Shown here in pieces: positions 9,324 to 18,006 of a stretch of DNA of 64,000 nt (within the stretch, counting starts at the first letter, position 1; every line of letters starts with the position of its first letter). The position numbers and the translations under genes are program-made. The notes under the pieces were generated by a model. The model worked only from the letters and a program-made list of their open reading frames with translations, ran no database searches and had not been told where the DNA came from. This DNA is from UBA8231 sp036011085 (GTDB lineage Bacteria; Latescibacterota; UBA2968; UBA8231), in assembly GCA_036011085.1 (NCBI GenBank), contig DASCMS010000044.1:62001-126000 (forward strand), written 5' to 3'.

Positions 9324-9830
9324 TTGTTGGTGCCGCCCTGGGGGGCTTCCTGCTGGGGGCGGTGGGTGATCGGGAGTACGGCTACGTGGGCGGCGGAGAG
9401 CACCGCCGTAGAGCCCGTGGGGCCCAGGTTGTCCCCCAGGCTCCGAGATCTGCTGGCACAGGAGATGGCGGCCATCCTTGTTGCCAGCGGGGTGATCCAG
9501 GAGGCGTTGGTACGGGGCGACGCGGACAGCGTCAGCGCCCAGGCCCGGAATATCCGCGACAGCTTCATCCTCAAGCGCCAGTTGACGCAGGAGGATCGCA
9601 AAGCGCTACGTGCCGCTGTCGGTGCAGCCTTCGTCCAGCGGGACCAGGCCTTCCATCGACTTGCCGGAGACCTGGCCGAGGCGGCCGATGCCGGTGACCG
9701 AACCGAGCAACATCGGCTGTACGGGGCCATGATCGAGGCCTGCGCCAGCTGTCATGCGCAGTACGCAGCCGACAAATTCCCTGGCTTCGCCGTACAGGGC
9801 CTCCCCGCCACCGAGGGTGACGCACAATGA
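9324..9830 (+). CDS. Cytochrome c'-like monoheme protein; N-terminus apparently frameshifted
   Basis: The C-terminal ~130 residues read as a helical bundle ending in the heme motif CASCH followed by AQYAADKFPGF, the layout of cytochrome c'/c556-type proteins. In this frame the only start is TTG at 9324, which gives a poor leader without basic residues. In the frame two bases on, ATG at 9314 encodes MRMLVGAALGGFLLGAV, a good signal peptide start, just after the upstream stop and a GAGAGAA site. Joining the two frames near 9356-9372, a G-rich stretch, by removing one base would give a continuous exported cytochrome with a plausible cleavage site after ATWA. So either a recent frameshift or a sequence error is likely. 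It overlaps the next gene by 4 bp. Confidence 0.72.
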   Translation: MLVPPWGASCWGRWVIGSTATWAAESTAVEPVGPRLSPRLRDLLAQEMAAILVASGVIQEALVRGDADSVSAQARNIRDSFILKRQLTQEDRKALRAAVGAAFVQRDQAFHRLAGDLAEAADAGDRTEQHRLYGAMIEACASCHAQYAADKFPGFAVQGLPATEGDAQ

Positions 9831-10723
9831 ACAGACACGAGTCCTTCCGCGGCATCTTTCCCGTAGTGCTCACGCCCATCGGCGCCGATGGTGATGTGCT
9901 CTATGACGAACTCACAAAGCAGGTGGAGTTCTGCCTCGCCGGCGGTGCCCACGGCCTCGTGTTTCCGGTACTCGGCAGTGAATTCCAGTATCTGACCCAG
10001 CAGGAGCGTCGCCGCGGCATGGAGACCATCGTCCGCGCCGCCGACGGTCGTCTACCCGTCGTCGGCGGCGTCGCCGCCCCGAGTCGACAGGTGGCCGTCG
10101 AGGTGACGCGCGAGGCGGCCGGCACCGGCGTCGATGCCGTCATCGCCCTGCCGCCATACATCTCAGCCGGGAGTGCGGCCGAGATCCGCACGTACTACGA
10201 AGAGGTGGCGGCCGCAGCCGGCAGACCGGTGTTCGTGCAGCACACGACGGCGGGCATGACGTCGGATTTTCTGCAGAAGCTGCTGCGTGAAGTCGAACAT
10301 GTGCGCTATCTCAAGGAGGAGATGCAGCCGAGCGCGCATCAGATCAGCGCCGTGCTGGCAGGCATCGGTGATGCCTGCGACGGGGTCTTCGGCGGTGCAC
10401 ACGGACGCTGGATGCTGTCGGAGATGGCGCGTGGCGCCCATGGGTTCATGCCGGCCACCGAGGCGGTGGACGTTCATGTGCAGGTGTGGGATGCCTGGCA
10501 ATCGGGCAACGAGGCCGAGGCCCGCCGCATCTACGGGCAGCTGCTGCCGTTCATCAACCTGGTGCTGCTCATCGGCCTTCCCGTCTGCAAGACACTGCTC
10601 CAACGGCGCGGGGTGTTCTCCAGCGCCGCCATGCGCACGCCCGGCTCGCCGACGCTGGACGCCGGCGACGAGCGCGAACTGGATGCGATTCTGGAGGGGC
10701 TGCGACCGCTCTTCCGCGTCTAG
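9827..10723 (+). CDS. Dihydrodipicolinate synthase / N-acetylneuraminate lyase family aldolase
   Basis: This 298-residue TIM-barrel class I aldolase begins RGIFPVVLTPIGADG. Further features are GLVFPVLGSEFQYLT, PVVGGVAA, VDAVIALPPY and the Schiff-base lysine in VRYLKEEMQP (about residue 160). Family members make or split pyruvate adducts (DapA, NanA, KDG aldolase). The neighbours (SDR, enolase-superfamily enzyme, lyase-like protein) point to a 2-keto-3-deoxy sugar acid and not to lysine synthesis, which is inference. The start overlaps the cytochrome stop (ATGA). It is the last gene of the 6290-10723 operon and converges on the isocitrate-dehydrogenase-like gene 12 bp away. Confidence 0.88.
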   Translation: MNRHESFRGIFPVVLTPIGADGDVLYDELTKQVEFCLAGGAHGLVFPVLGSEFQYLTQQERRRGMETIVRAADGRLPVVGGVAAPSRQVAVEVTREAAGTGVDAVIALPPYISAGSAAEIRTYYEEVAAAAGRPVFVQHTTAGMTSDFLQKLLREVEHVRYLKEEMQPSAHQISAVLAGIGDACDGVFGGAHGRWMLSEMARGAHGFMPATEAVDVHVQVWDAWQSGNEAEARRIYGQLLPFINLVLLIGLPVCKTLLQRRGVFSSAAMRTPGSPTLDAGDERELDAILEGLRPLFRV

Positions 10724-10735
10724 AGCCGCCCGGCC

Positions 10736-11761
10736 CTAGTCACCGAGGCGCTCGATCACGGCGTCGGCAAAGTCCATGGTGCCCAGTTCGCCGCCCAGAT
10801 CGCGGGTCTTGCAGCCATCGGCCAGGGTCTTGTCGTAGGCGACGCGAATGGTCTTTGCACAGGAACGGCAGGTCGAATCACCGCGCGTGTCGGCCAGATA
10901 GTTGAGCATCATCACGCTCGACATCAGCAAGGCCAGCGGGTTGGCGACGCCCTTGCCGGCGATGTCGGGGGCCGAGCCGTGGACGGCTTCGAACACGGCG
11001 TGGGTCTCGCCGATGTTGGCGCCGGGAACCACACCGAGGCCACCGACGAGGCCGGCGCACAGGTCGCTGACGACGTCACCGTAGAGGTTCTCGAGCAACA
11101 GTACATCGAACTGTGACGGATCCTGCACCAGACGCATGCAGCCGGCGTCGATGATGGCTTCCGTGTACTCGATGTTGGGGTATTCGCGCTCGTGTTCCTC
11201 GGCCGACATACGAATGAAGAGGCCGTCGGTGACCTTCATGATATTGGCTTTGTGGAACACGGTGATCTTCTGCCGTCGACGCTGGGTGGCGTAACGGAAG
11301 GCCCAGTGGGCGATGCGGCGGCAGCCTTTCTCGGTGGCTACCTTCATGCTCATGACCACCCCCGGGGTGATCTCGTTTTCGACGCCAGAGTAGAGGCCTT
11401 CCGTGTTCTCGCGGATGATGACGAGATCGACGTTCTCGAAACGCGTCGATACACCGGGAAGGGAGCGCACGGGGCGCACGGCAGCGTAGAGTTTGAGCTG
11501 CTTGCGCAGCTGCACGTTGACGGAGGAGAAGCCCTCGCCCACGGGTGTGGTGCAAGGGCCTTTCAGGGCCACGCCATGGTGGCGGATGGCGTCGATGGTT
11601 TCTGCGGGCAGGACGTCCAGTCCGCGCTCGAGCGCGGCCAGGCCCGCCGGGTGTTCTTCCCAGGAGAGCGGGGCCTCGGCAGCGGCGAGTACGCGCTGCA
11701 CACCCTCGGTCACCTCCGGGCCAATGCCGTCGCCGGCAATCAGAGCAATGGTATGATTCAT
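10736..11761 (-). CDS. NAD-type isocitrate/isopropylmalate dehydrogenase family
   Basis: A 341-residue beta-decarboxylating dehydrogenase beginning with IALIAGDGIGPEV. The segments SSVNVQLRKQLKLYAAVRP, IIRENTEGLYSGVE and TVFHKANIMKVTDGLF favour the NAD-dependent isocitrate dehydrogenase branch over isopropylmalate dehydrogenase. The metal-binding aspartates lie in GDVVSDLCAG, and the nucleotide-binding end is HGSAPDIAGKGVANP. The reaction would be isocitrate to 2-oxoglutarate with NAD reduction in the TCA cycle; a tartrate or homoisocitrate substrate cannot be excluded. A TGGGGC site precedes the ATG. Confidence 0.86.
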   Translation of the reverse strand: MNHTIALIAGDGIGPEVTEGVQRVLAAAEAPLSWEEHPAGLAALERGLDVLPAETIDAIRHHGVALKGPCTTPVGEGFSSVNVQLRKQLKLYAAVRPVRSLPGVSTRFENVDLVIIRENTEGLYSGVENEITPGVVMSMKVATEKGCRRIAHWAFRYATQRRRQKITVFHKANIMKVTDGLFIRMSAEEHEREYPNIEYTEAIIDAGCMRLVQDPSQFDVLLLENLYGDVVSDLCAGLVGGLGVVPGANIGETHAVFEAVHGSAPDIAGKGVANPLALLMSSVMMLNYLADTRGDSTCRSCAKTIRVAYDKTLADGCKTRDLGGELGTMDFADAVIERLGD

Positions 11762-11812
11762 GCCCCAGATAGTACTGCACGGATCGACACCGTGCCACAG
11801 GGGGCGGTCCTC

Positions 11813-12640
11813 CTAGGCAGCTTCGAGGGCGGCCTCGTCCTCTTCGTCCCAGTCGTCACCGAACATGTCGCGCAGGATCTGGCGCTGCTCGTCGTGGGTG
11901 CGCACGACGAAGGCCTCGGGACGCAGATCGTCGTGGGTGATGATGCAGTCCATCCACTGCTCGTCACCTTCGGCTGCCTCCTCAGGGGATGGCTCGCCCG
12001 TGGTGGTTGCTACGGACCTGGCGGTGGCCTGACTCGGCTGTTGATGTGACTCCCACTCGACAAAAAAGGCTTCCACAGCCAGCGGCAACGATACGTCCGA
12101 CAGGCAGCTGACGAACGTTGCGGCGACGACATCCCGGGCCGTGGCTTCCAGCTGATCGCCTTCGCCCAGAAGACTGGCCACCTCGGCCTGCAGCAGAAGC
12201 AGGTGCAGGGGTGTCAACTGCACGGGTCCACCCGTCTCTTCCCGATCGCTCCCACCGCCGCAGGCACGCAGATAATCACCGGCGCCACCTGCCAGGTGAA
12301 GCCCCTGCTGGTCGCGCCAGGAGATCACGCCCGACTTGATGAAGGCCTGACGACCTTCGTCTCCCAATCCGTTCAGTGCGTGGCCCACGAGGCTGGGTAG
12401 CGGCCGACGGGCCAGCAGGCGGGCCGCTTCGGTCGGGCGGTGAATGAGGGAGTCGAGGAAGGACCGCTGGTGGGGACGCCAGATCGCTGCGAGGGCGGTG
12501 GCCCGGCTGGACGGGTCGGCTCCCGCGTCGTCTCCGACCACAGCGGACAGCTTTTCCTTGCGGCCTTCGGGAGGTTCGTTCTGACGAAAACGGAAGTCAC
12601 CGAGCTGACCGAGGATCTGCACGCTGTTCGGGTTCGTCAC
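11813..12640 (-). CDS. Hypothetical acidic protein
   Basis: I do not recognise this 275-residue protein. It starts at GTG (12638-12640), preceded by CAGGAG at proper spacing, which supports a real gene. No signal peptide or membrane segment is visible. The middle is helix-rich (LTPLHLLLLQAEVASLLGEG; FIKSGVISWRDQQG) and the C-terminus is strongly acidic (FGDDWDEEDEAALEAA). A low-complexity linker rich in Gln, Ser, Ala and Thr lies near residues 190-225. It sits between a sulfatase gene and the dehydrogenase gene on the same strand, with 71 and 51 bp gaps, so it may be part of one transcript. Confidence 0.68.
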   Translation of the reverse strand: MTNPNSVQILGQLGDFRFRQNEPPEGRKEKLSAVVGDDAGADPSSRATALAAIWRPHQRSFLDSLIHRPTEAARLLARRPLPSLVGHALNGLGDEGRQAFIKSGVISWRDQQGLHLAGGAGDYLRACGGGSDREETGGPVQLTPLHLLLLQAEVASLLGEGDQLEATARDVVAATFVSCLSDVSLPLAVEAFFVEWESHQQPSQATARSVATTTGEPSPEEAAEGDEQWMDCIITHDDLRPEAFVVRTHDEQRQILRDMFGDDWDEEDEAALEAA

Positions 12641-12711
12641 AATGCTCCTGCTGGCCCTGGGGATGGGAGGCGCGACCTGGCGGTCGCTGAGGCGGTCGTA
12701 GCAGCCCTGAC

Positions 12712-14295
12712 CTACAGGCCGCTGTCGTCCGGCGGCCCGGCATAGGGCGCGGCCTCAAACCGACAGGGTTCCTCGACCACCCGCGGGTCGTCCTGCTGTT
12801 GCAGCAGCTCGAAGAGACGAGTCTTCAGTTCGGTCTGCACCCCGGCGTAGCGCGCCTCTCCGGCGACGTTGTGCATGTAGTGCGGGTCTTCACCCAGGTC
12901 GTACAGCTCTTCCATCGGTCGCTTGCCGAAGCCCAGGTCGAAGGAGCGCCTGACCTCGGCTTCGTCGCGGTGGTGGATCATCCACGCCTTGGTCGGACTC
13001 GCGTCGAGATCGGCGTAGCAGATCATCGTGTCCGTCTCCAGATCCTCGTAGGCAGGGGGCACTGTTCGGGGATCGTCCAGTCCCTCGGGATCGCCAGCCG
13101 GCCAGCGATCGGGTGCGAAGTTGTGGACGTAGAGGAAGTCCTTCGTGCGGATCGCTCGCTGAGGATAGGGCAGCTGGCCCGCGCGAGCCGTGTGTACATG
13201 GCGCTCGCGGCCGGTGACGACGAAGGTGCGATCCTCGTCGACCTGGCCGTCACGATCGCTGGTCAGCACAGGCAGCAGGGACTTTGCCGTCATCGAATCG
13301 GGCACTCCCACACCGCAGGCGTCGAGGAAGGTGGGCGCCAGATCCATGAGATTGACGAAGTCGTCGATCCTCCTGCCCGCGGGGATGTGGCCGGGCCAAC
13401 GGGCCGCCAGGGCGACCTCGCAGCCGATGTCGTAGAGGTTGCACTTGGCCCGTGGAAAGCCGGGGATGCCGTGGTCGCCGCTGACGACGACAAGGGTGTT
13501 GTCGAGTTCGCCGATCTCTTCCAGGCGCTGCAGCAGCACACCGAGACCTGCGTCGACGGCCATACACTCTCCCAGATAGTCGGCCACGTCCTCACGGACG
13601 TCGTGTACATCGGGCAGGAATTCGGGCAGCCTGCCCTGCAGATCATCCGGTTCGATGTCCCATAGAGCTTTACCCGAGCCTTTCTGCCAGCGCCGGTGCG
13701 TGTTGGTCGGCCCCCACCAGTAGCAGAAGGGCGTGTCATCCTGGCGATCTGCGAGAAAGGCGTCGAAGTTGGCCCTCGTCTCATCGTAGAGCAGCAGCTT
13801 GGCGCCATCGACGCCATGGCTGTCGACGTGGTCGGTGGCGTAGAAGGAGAAGTTGCGGTACTCGTTGCCGGCCGGTTCATACTGTGTACGCTTGCCACCG
13901 TAGGGCGCGTTCACCATGCGCCCCGGTGACCAGACTTTGTAGGTATAGCCTATGTGGTACGCCGCCTTCTCCAGCTCGAGGGGATAGGTGGGGATGGTCT
14001 CGTCCCAGACGGCGCCGGCGAGAATGGCGCCCATCCCGGTCTGCCAGAAATAGGAACCCGAGAGCAGTGAACTGCGGCAGGGCGTGCAGCTGGGCGCCGC
14101 TACGTAGGCGTTGCGGAACAGGGCCCCCTCGCCCGCGACGCGGTCGAAGTTGGGTGTGTCGATGAGGGCACTGAGAGATCCCTCTCCCTCGTGCCTGGCG
14201 TAGGCGCTGGCGTAACGGCCCCAGTCGTCGGCAAAGGCGAAGAGGATGTTGGGACGTTTCGGTTGTATCGTTGGCACGCGTTGCTCCCCATTCAC
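12712..14295 (-). CDS. Sulfatase (alkaline phosphatase superfamily, SGSH-like)
   Basis: This 527-residue protein has the formylglycine motif CTPCRSSLLSG (about residues 65-75; the Cys must be oxidised by a maturation enzyme). The metal-binding start is NILFAFADDWGRYA, the active-site histidine lies in VSGDHGIPGFPRAKCN, and RWPGHIPAGRR follows. The layout resembles sulfamidase/heparan-type arylsulfatases. It removes sulfate from a sulfated sugar or related ester. No clear signal peptide is visible, so it may be cytoplasmic or have a start further out. It is divergent from the sialidase-like gene 26 bp away, suggesting shared control. Confidence 0.9.
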   Translation of the reverse strand: MNGEQRVPTIQPKRPNILFAFADDWGRYASAYARHEGEGSLSALIDTPNFDRVAGEGALFRNAYVAAPSCTPCRSSLLSGSYFWQTGMGAILAGAVWDETIPTYPLELEKAAYHIGYTYKVWSPGRMVNAPYGGKRTQYEPAGNEYRNFSFYATDHVDSHGVDGAKLLLYDETRANFDAFLADRQDDTPFCYWWGPTNTHRRWQKGSGKALWDIEPDDLQGRLPEFLPDVHDVREDVADYLGECMAVDAGLGVLLQRLEEIGELDNTLVVVSGDHGIPGFPRAKCNLYDIGCEVALAARWPGHIPAGRRIDDFVNLMDLAPTFLDACGVGVPDSMTAKSLLPVLTSDRDGQVDEDRTFVVTGRERHVHTARAGQLPYPQRAIRTKDFLYVHNFAPDRWPAGDPEGLDDPRTVPPAYEDLETDTMICYADLDASPTKAWMIHHRDEAEVRRSFDLGFGKRPMEELYDLGEDPHYMHNVAGEARYAGVQTELKTRLFELLQQQDDPRVVEEPCRFEAAPYAGPPDDSGL

Positions 14296-14321
14296 GTTGC
14301 AGTGGAAGTGAGAGGTGTGAG

Positions 14322-15389
14322 ATGGACCCGTTCAGCTTCAGAAGAGCCCTCCGGTCACGGCAGACACGAATCTTCTACGACGCGCGGTCGTACAGCGCCT
14401 TCCCCCATGTCGAGAGGCTGGAGGGCGATGAACTGCTGCTGGCCTTCCGGCAGGCGCCGCGGCACCCGGCGGGTGTCCGGCACACCGATCCACGATCCAT
14501 CATCACCGTGGTTCGATCCCCGGATGCCGGCCAAACGTGGCACGTCAATGACGCGGCGCAACTGGCCGCCGGCGGTGGCCAGGAGTTCGGCCTGATCTAC
14601 CTGGGCAAGGGACATGTGGGCGGCGCGCTGGCGGCACACGAGGTCTTCCCCGAATCCGAGGCCGAACGCTCCGGGGTCCCATGGACTCATCCGCGGGAAT
14701 TCCCCTTCCGCAGCGTCGGCGCTCTGTGGTGCTGGAGTGACAACTTCGGTCTCACGTGGCGCGTGGACAACACAACACTGGTGGGGCCGCAGATGCAGGC
14801 CTGCGCCCCACCGGTGCGCTTACAGGACGGGACGCTGATGATCCCGGCGTACGGCGCGCTCGGGCGATCGAAGACGGGTTCGTCCGTGCTCTATCGATCG
14901 ACCGATCGAGGGGCGAGCTGGTCGGAGGCGGTCATCATCGCCCGCGGCAACCCGAGAACGCGGGCCTACCAGGAGCCGGTCCTGATGGAGCTGGCGCCTG
15001 GCCGGCTGCTGTGCATGCTCCGGGTCTACGATCCCGAGCACCCCGGCATCTTCTGGCGCAGCGAGTCTTCCGATGGCGGTAGCACCTGGTCGAAGCCGGA
15101 GTCCACCGGTGTTCTGTCGGGTGCCTGCCCCCGGCTGCTCAAGCTGAGGGACGGTCGTCTGCTGTTGACGTACGGTCGTCGCTTCGAGCCCTTCGGTATC
15201 TACGCGGCGATCAGCGAGGATGGCGGCGCGAGTTGGGGCGACACGTTGCAGCTGCGTCCCGCTAAGGACGGTGACCAGGGGTACACCTCGTCAGTGGAAA
15301 TCGAAAGCGGACGCATCCTGACCACGACGTACGGCAAGAATGCCCGCCGGGTCACCGGCATTACCGGGACGTTCTGGAGTCTGCCGTAG
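14322..15389 (+). CDS. Sialidase / BNR (Asp-box) beta-propeller protein
   Basis: A 355-residue protein with at least four Asp boxes: SPDAGQTW, STDRGASW, SSDGGSTW and SEDGGASW, each closing one propeller blade. The family includes exo-sialidases and related glycan hydrolases. No signal peptide is visible. Conserved arginines expected for carboxylate binding may be present (RQAPRHPAG, MLRVYDP) but cannot be confirmed. The ATG at 14322 follows a GAGAGGTG ribosome-binding site; upstream in-frame starts only extend into the sulfatase promoter region. It is divergent from the sulfatase and converges on the symporter gene. Confidence 0.85.
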   Translation: MDPFSFRRALRSRQTRIFYDARSYSAFPHVERLEGDELLLAFRQAPRHPAGVRHTDPRSIITVVRSPDAGQTWHVNDAAQLAAGGGQEFGLIYLGKGHVGGALAAHEVFPESEAERSGVPWTHPREFPFRSVGALWCWSDNFGLTWRVDNTTLVGPQMQACAPPVRLQDGTLMIPAYGALGRSKTGSSVLYRSTDRGASWSEAVIIARGNPRTRAYQEPVLMELAPGRLLCMLRVYDPEHPGIFWRSESSDGGSTWSKPESTGVLSGACPRLLKLRDGRLLLTYGRRFEPFGIYAAISEDGGASWGDTLQLRPAKDGDQGYTSSVEIESGRILTTTYGKNARRVTGITGTFWSLP

Positions 15390-15404
15390 AGCGATTTCCT
15401 ACTG

Positions 15405-16910
15405 CTACGCTTCTGACCTTCCCTCCAGCCGCGCAAACAGCGCATCCACCCGCGCCTGGCGATCCGCATCACGCCGGCTGATGAACCCCTCGCCGAAGAA
15501 GATGATGCACGCCACGACCATCTCGCCCCCGGTGTAGATGGCGAAGCTGTCGGGGTAGATGTTTTTGAGCACGGCGAAGGTGGCAAAGCCGCCCACCAGT
15601 GCACCGATGGCGCCGCGCGCCGTCGGTCCGCGCCACAACATGCCGAACATCAACGGAATCGCGACAGGCGGCAGGATAGCGGCGAAGAGCTTGACCGTCT
15701 GCGAGAATACCTTGCCGATGCCCTCGGACCCATCCACTGCAAGAGCTGCGCCGAGCACAGCGGTGCCGAAGGCGAGAGTCGCGATGCGACCGACGAAAAA
15801 CAGCTGCTTGTCCGTCACCGGCGTCTTGCGGCTGCGTTCGTACACGTCCTTGGTGAACACCGCCGCCAGGGAGTTGATGTCACTGTCGATCATGGACATG
15901 GTGGCGGCGAACATGGAACAGACAAGCAGGCCCAGCAGCCCGGGGGCCAGGCCGGACAGGACCTGACGGGCGATGAGCACATAGGTCTGATCCGGGTCGA
16001 AGCCGTCGATGGGCATCATCGTCGTCGCGTCGAAGTACTGGGGCATCATCAGCGGGGCCGCCCAGGCGGGGACGAAGATGACGAGGGGGTAGACGAGGAA
16101 CAGGGCGCCGGACAGGAGCGCCGCCTTGCGGGCATCCCGTTCGTCACCGACGGAGATGAAACGCTGGGCCAGACCCCAGGTACCGCCGTTGTAGCTGAAG
16201 ATGATGACGATGAGGTAAACGAACCAGAATTCGATGCCGATGCCGGCGCCGGGGTTCAGCAGGTTGCCGTGCGCCTCGGGCAGCTGATCCCACATGGATC
16301 CCCAGCCACCGACGGCGCTGAGCACGGCGGTGACGACGATGGCGCTGAGCAGGAACTGGACGACAAACTGCACGATGTCGGTCAGAACAGTTGCCCATAG
16401 ACCGCCGATCAACACGTACAGGCAGGTGACGACGCCGCCGACGAAGATGATCGGCGTGCGCTCCCATCCGGTGCTGACCTGCACGACGATGGCGATGGCG
16501 TAGAGCTTGATGCCCAGGTCGATGAATTTCACGCCGATGCCGGACAGGGCGATGAGGATCCGCACCTTCGGCCCGTAGCGTTCTTCCAGGTACTGAACAG
16601 GCGTCAGCACCTTCAGTCGTGACCAGCGGGGCGCCCACAGGCCGGCGCCGAGCATCATGGCGATGAAGCAGGGCACGGAGAACAGCATCCACATGCTCAG
16701 ACCGGCGCTGGCCGCCTTGCCGGCGAAACCGACAAAGACGACAGCGCTGTACCCGGACACATGGTGGGAGATGGCAGCCATCCACCAGGGCAGGCTGTGG
16801 CCGGCAGCGAAGTAAGCGTCGGCGCCCTTCGACCTTTTTCCGGCGACCCAGGCGAGCCAGCCCATGGCACCGGCGTAGATCGCGACGACGACGAAATCGA
16901 GACTTTCCAT
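15405..16910 (-). CDS. Sodium:solute symporter (SSS family)
   Basis: This 501-residue membrane protein has about 12-13 hydrophobic segments. Family marks include YAGAMGWLAWVAGKRSKGADAY at the N-terminus, SGYSAVVFVGFAG, a long TM6-TM8 block and SMIDSDINSLAAVFTKDVY, typical of solute/Na+ symporters (PutP, SglT type). The substrate is unknown; with the neighbouring hydrolases a sugar, sugar acid or amino acid is plausible. It lies 15 bp after the stop of the PLP dehydratase gene on the same strand, so the two are probably one operon. An AGGAACG site precedes the ATG. Confidence 0.9.
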   Translation of the reverse strand: MESLDFVVVAIYAGAMGWLAWVAGKRSKGADAYFAAGHSLPWWMAAISHHVSGYSAVVFVGFAGKAASAGLSMWMLFSVPCFIAMMLGAGLWAPRWSRLKVLTPVQYLEERYGPKVRILIALSGIGVKFIDLGIKLYAIAIVVQVSTGWERTPIIFVGGVVTCLYVLIGGLWATVLTDIVQFVVQFLLSAIVVTAVLSAVGGWGSMWDQLPEAHGNLLNPGAGIGIEFWFVYLIVIIFSYNGGTWGLAQRFISVGDERDARKAALLSGALFLVYPLVIFVPAWAAPLMMPQYFDATTMMPIDGFDPDQTYVLIARQVLSGLAPGLLGLLVCSMFAATMSMIDSDINSLAAVFTKDVYERSRKTPVTDKQLFFVGRIATLAFGTAVLGAALAVDGSEGIGKVFSQTVKLFAAILPPVAIPLMFGMLWRGPTARGAIGALVGGFATFAVLKNIYPDSFAIYTGGEMVVACIIFFGEGFISRRDADRQARVDALFARLEGRSEA

Positions 16911-16925
16911 ATCAGCGTTCCTGAC

Positions 16926-17930
16926 TCATGTGGCGATCCATTTGCAAAAACGGTCCTCGTCGACGTTGCGGCCGCTGATGACAGCGACGATGTCGCCCGA
17001 TCCCTCCACCTCGACACAGCCATGCAGCAGGGCGGCTGTGGCGATGGCCCCGGAGGGCTCGACGCGCAGGCCGTGAGTCTCGTAGAGCCATTTCATGGCG
17101 GCACGCGTCGCATCATCGGGGAGGCTGACAGATTCGGCGACCAGCCGTCGCAGGATGGGCCAGTTGTGCTCGCCCACGTCGTAGGAGAGCAGGCCATCAC
17201 AGATGCTGGCGGGCTGCTCCAGGCGCACGCGTTCGCCCTTGTCCAGGGATTGGCGGAAGTCGTCGGCGCCCACCGGTTCGACGCCGATGATACGCGCCTG
17301 CGGGAAGCCGTCGGCCACGGCGAGGGCGTGGCCGGCCATGAGGCCGCCGCCGCTGACGGGACAGATGAACTGCGACACCTCCCGTTGCTGCTGTCGCAGT
17401 GCCTCGACGATCTCGAGCCCGCCCACTCCGTTGCCGGCGATGACGTGGGGATCGTCGTAGGGGGAGGCCTGGAGGGCCTGCTCTTCTTCGGCGACCTGCC
17501 GTGTCAGGCGGTCGCGTTCGCCTGTCTGATGATCGGTCGTGATGTCGTAGGTGCGTATCTCGGCGCCGAAGGAGCGGGTCAGCGCGAACTTCACGCTCGG
17601 CGCCGACTCCGGCATGATGATGATGACCCGTTTGCCGTAGCGCCTCCCGGCGAAGGACAGGCCGGAGGCGAAGTTGCCGGAGGAGTGCGCCGCCACCGGG
17701 CGATCGCCGACTTCGTCGGCGTGATGGGCCATCCAGTTGAGGGCCCCCAGCAGCTTGAAGGATCCCACCGGTGTCCAGCCGTAGTCCTTGAGCCAGACCC
17801 GCCGATCCGTGGGCAGGTCGAGCTGTTTCTCCAACGCGTAGGATCGGATCAGTGGTGCCGGCGTGATGTGCTGGCGGATGACGTCGGCGGCGGCGCGAAC
17901 GTCCTCCATGGTGGCGATCTGTACCGGCAT
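16926..17930 (-). CDS. PLP-dependent serine/threonine dehydratase-like enzyme
   Basis: A 334-residue fold-type II PLP enzyme. The PLP lysine is in TPVGSFKLLGA (about residues 53-63), the substrate loop is HSSGNFASG, and the phosphate-binding glycine loop is CPVSGGGLMAG. The length matches catabolic threonine/serine dehydratases or serine racemases without an ACT domain. It would deaminate a beta-hydroxy amino acid to a 2-keto acid. A GGAGGA ribosome-binding site precedes the ATG. It is the first gene of a two-gene unit with the symporter, which suggests uptake and breakdown of the same amino acid (inference). Confidence 0.88.
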   Translation of the reverse strand: MPVQIATMEDVRAAADVIRQHITPAPLIRSYALEKQLDLPTDRRVWLKDYGWTPVGSFKLLGALNWMAHHADEVGDRPVAAHSSGNFASGLSFAGRRYGKRVIIIMPESAPSVKFALTRSFGAEIRTYDITTDHQTGERDRLTRQVAEEEQALQASPYDDPHVIAGNGVGGLEIVEALRQQQREVSQFICPVSGGGLMAGHALAVADGFPQARIIGVEPVGADDFRQSLDKGERVRLEQPASICDGLLSYDVGEHNWPILRRLVAESVSLPDDATRAAMKWLYETHGLRVEPSGAIATAALLHGCVEVEGSGDIVAVISGRNVDEDRFCKWIAT

Positions 17931-18006
17931 CTACGGGTGTCCTCCAGGGGACAAAGGTGGCGCTGAGGTCCGGGAATGTAGTAGATGAAGCCGGGAGGGA
18001 TCGAAT

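Noticed and set aside
16761..17966. 401-codon plus-strand frame
   Set aside because: It is a shadow of the PLP dehydratase gene, which has all active-site motifs on the other strand.
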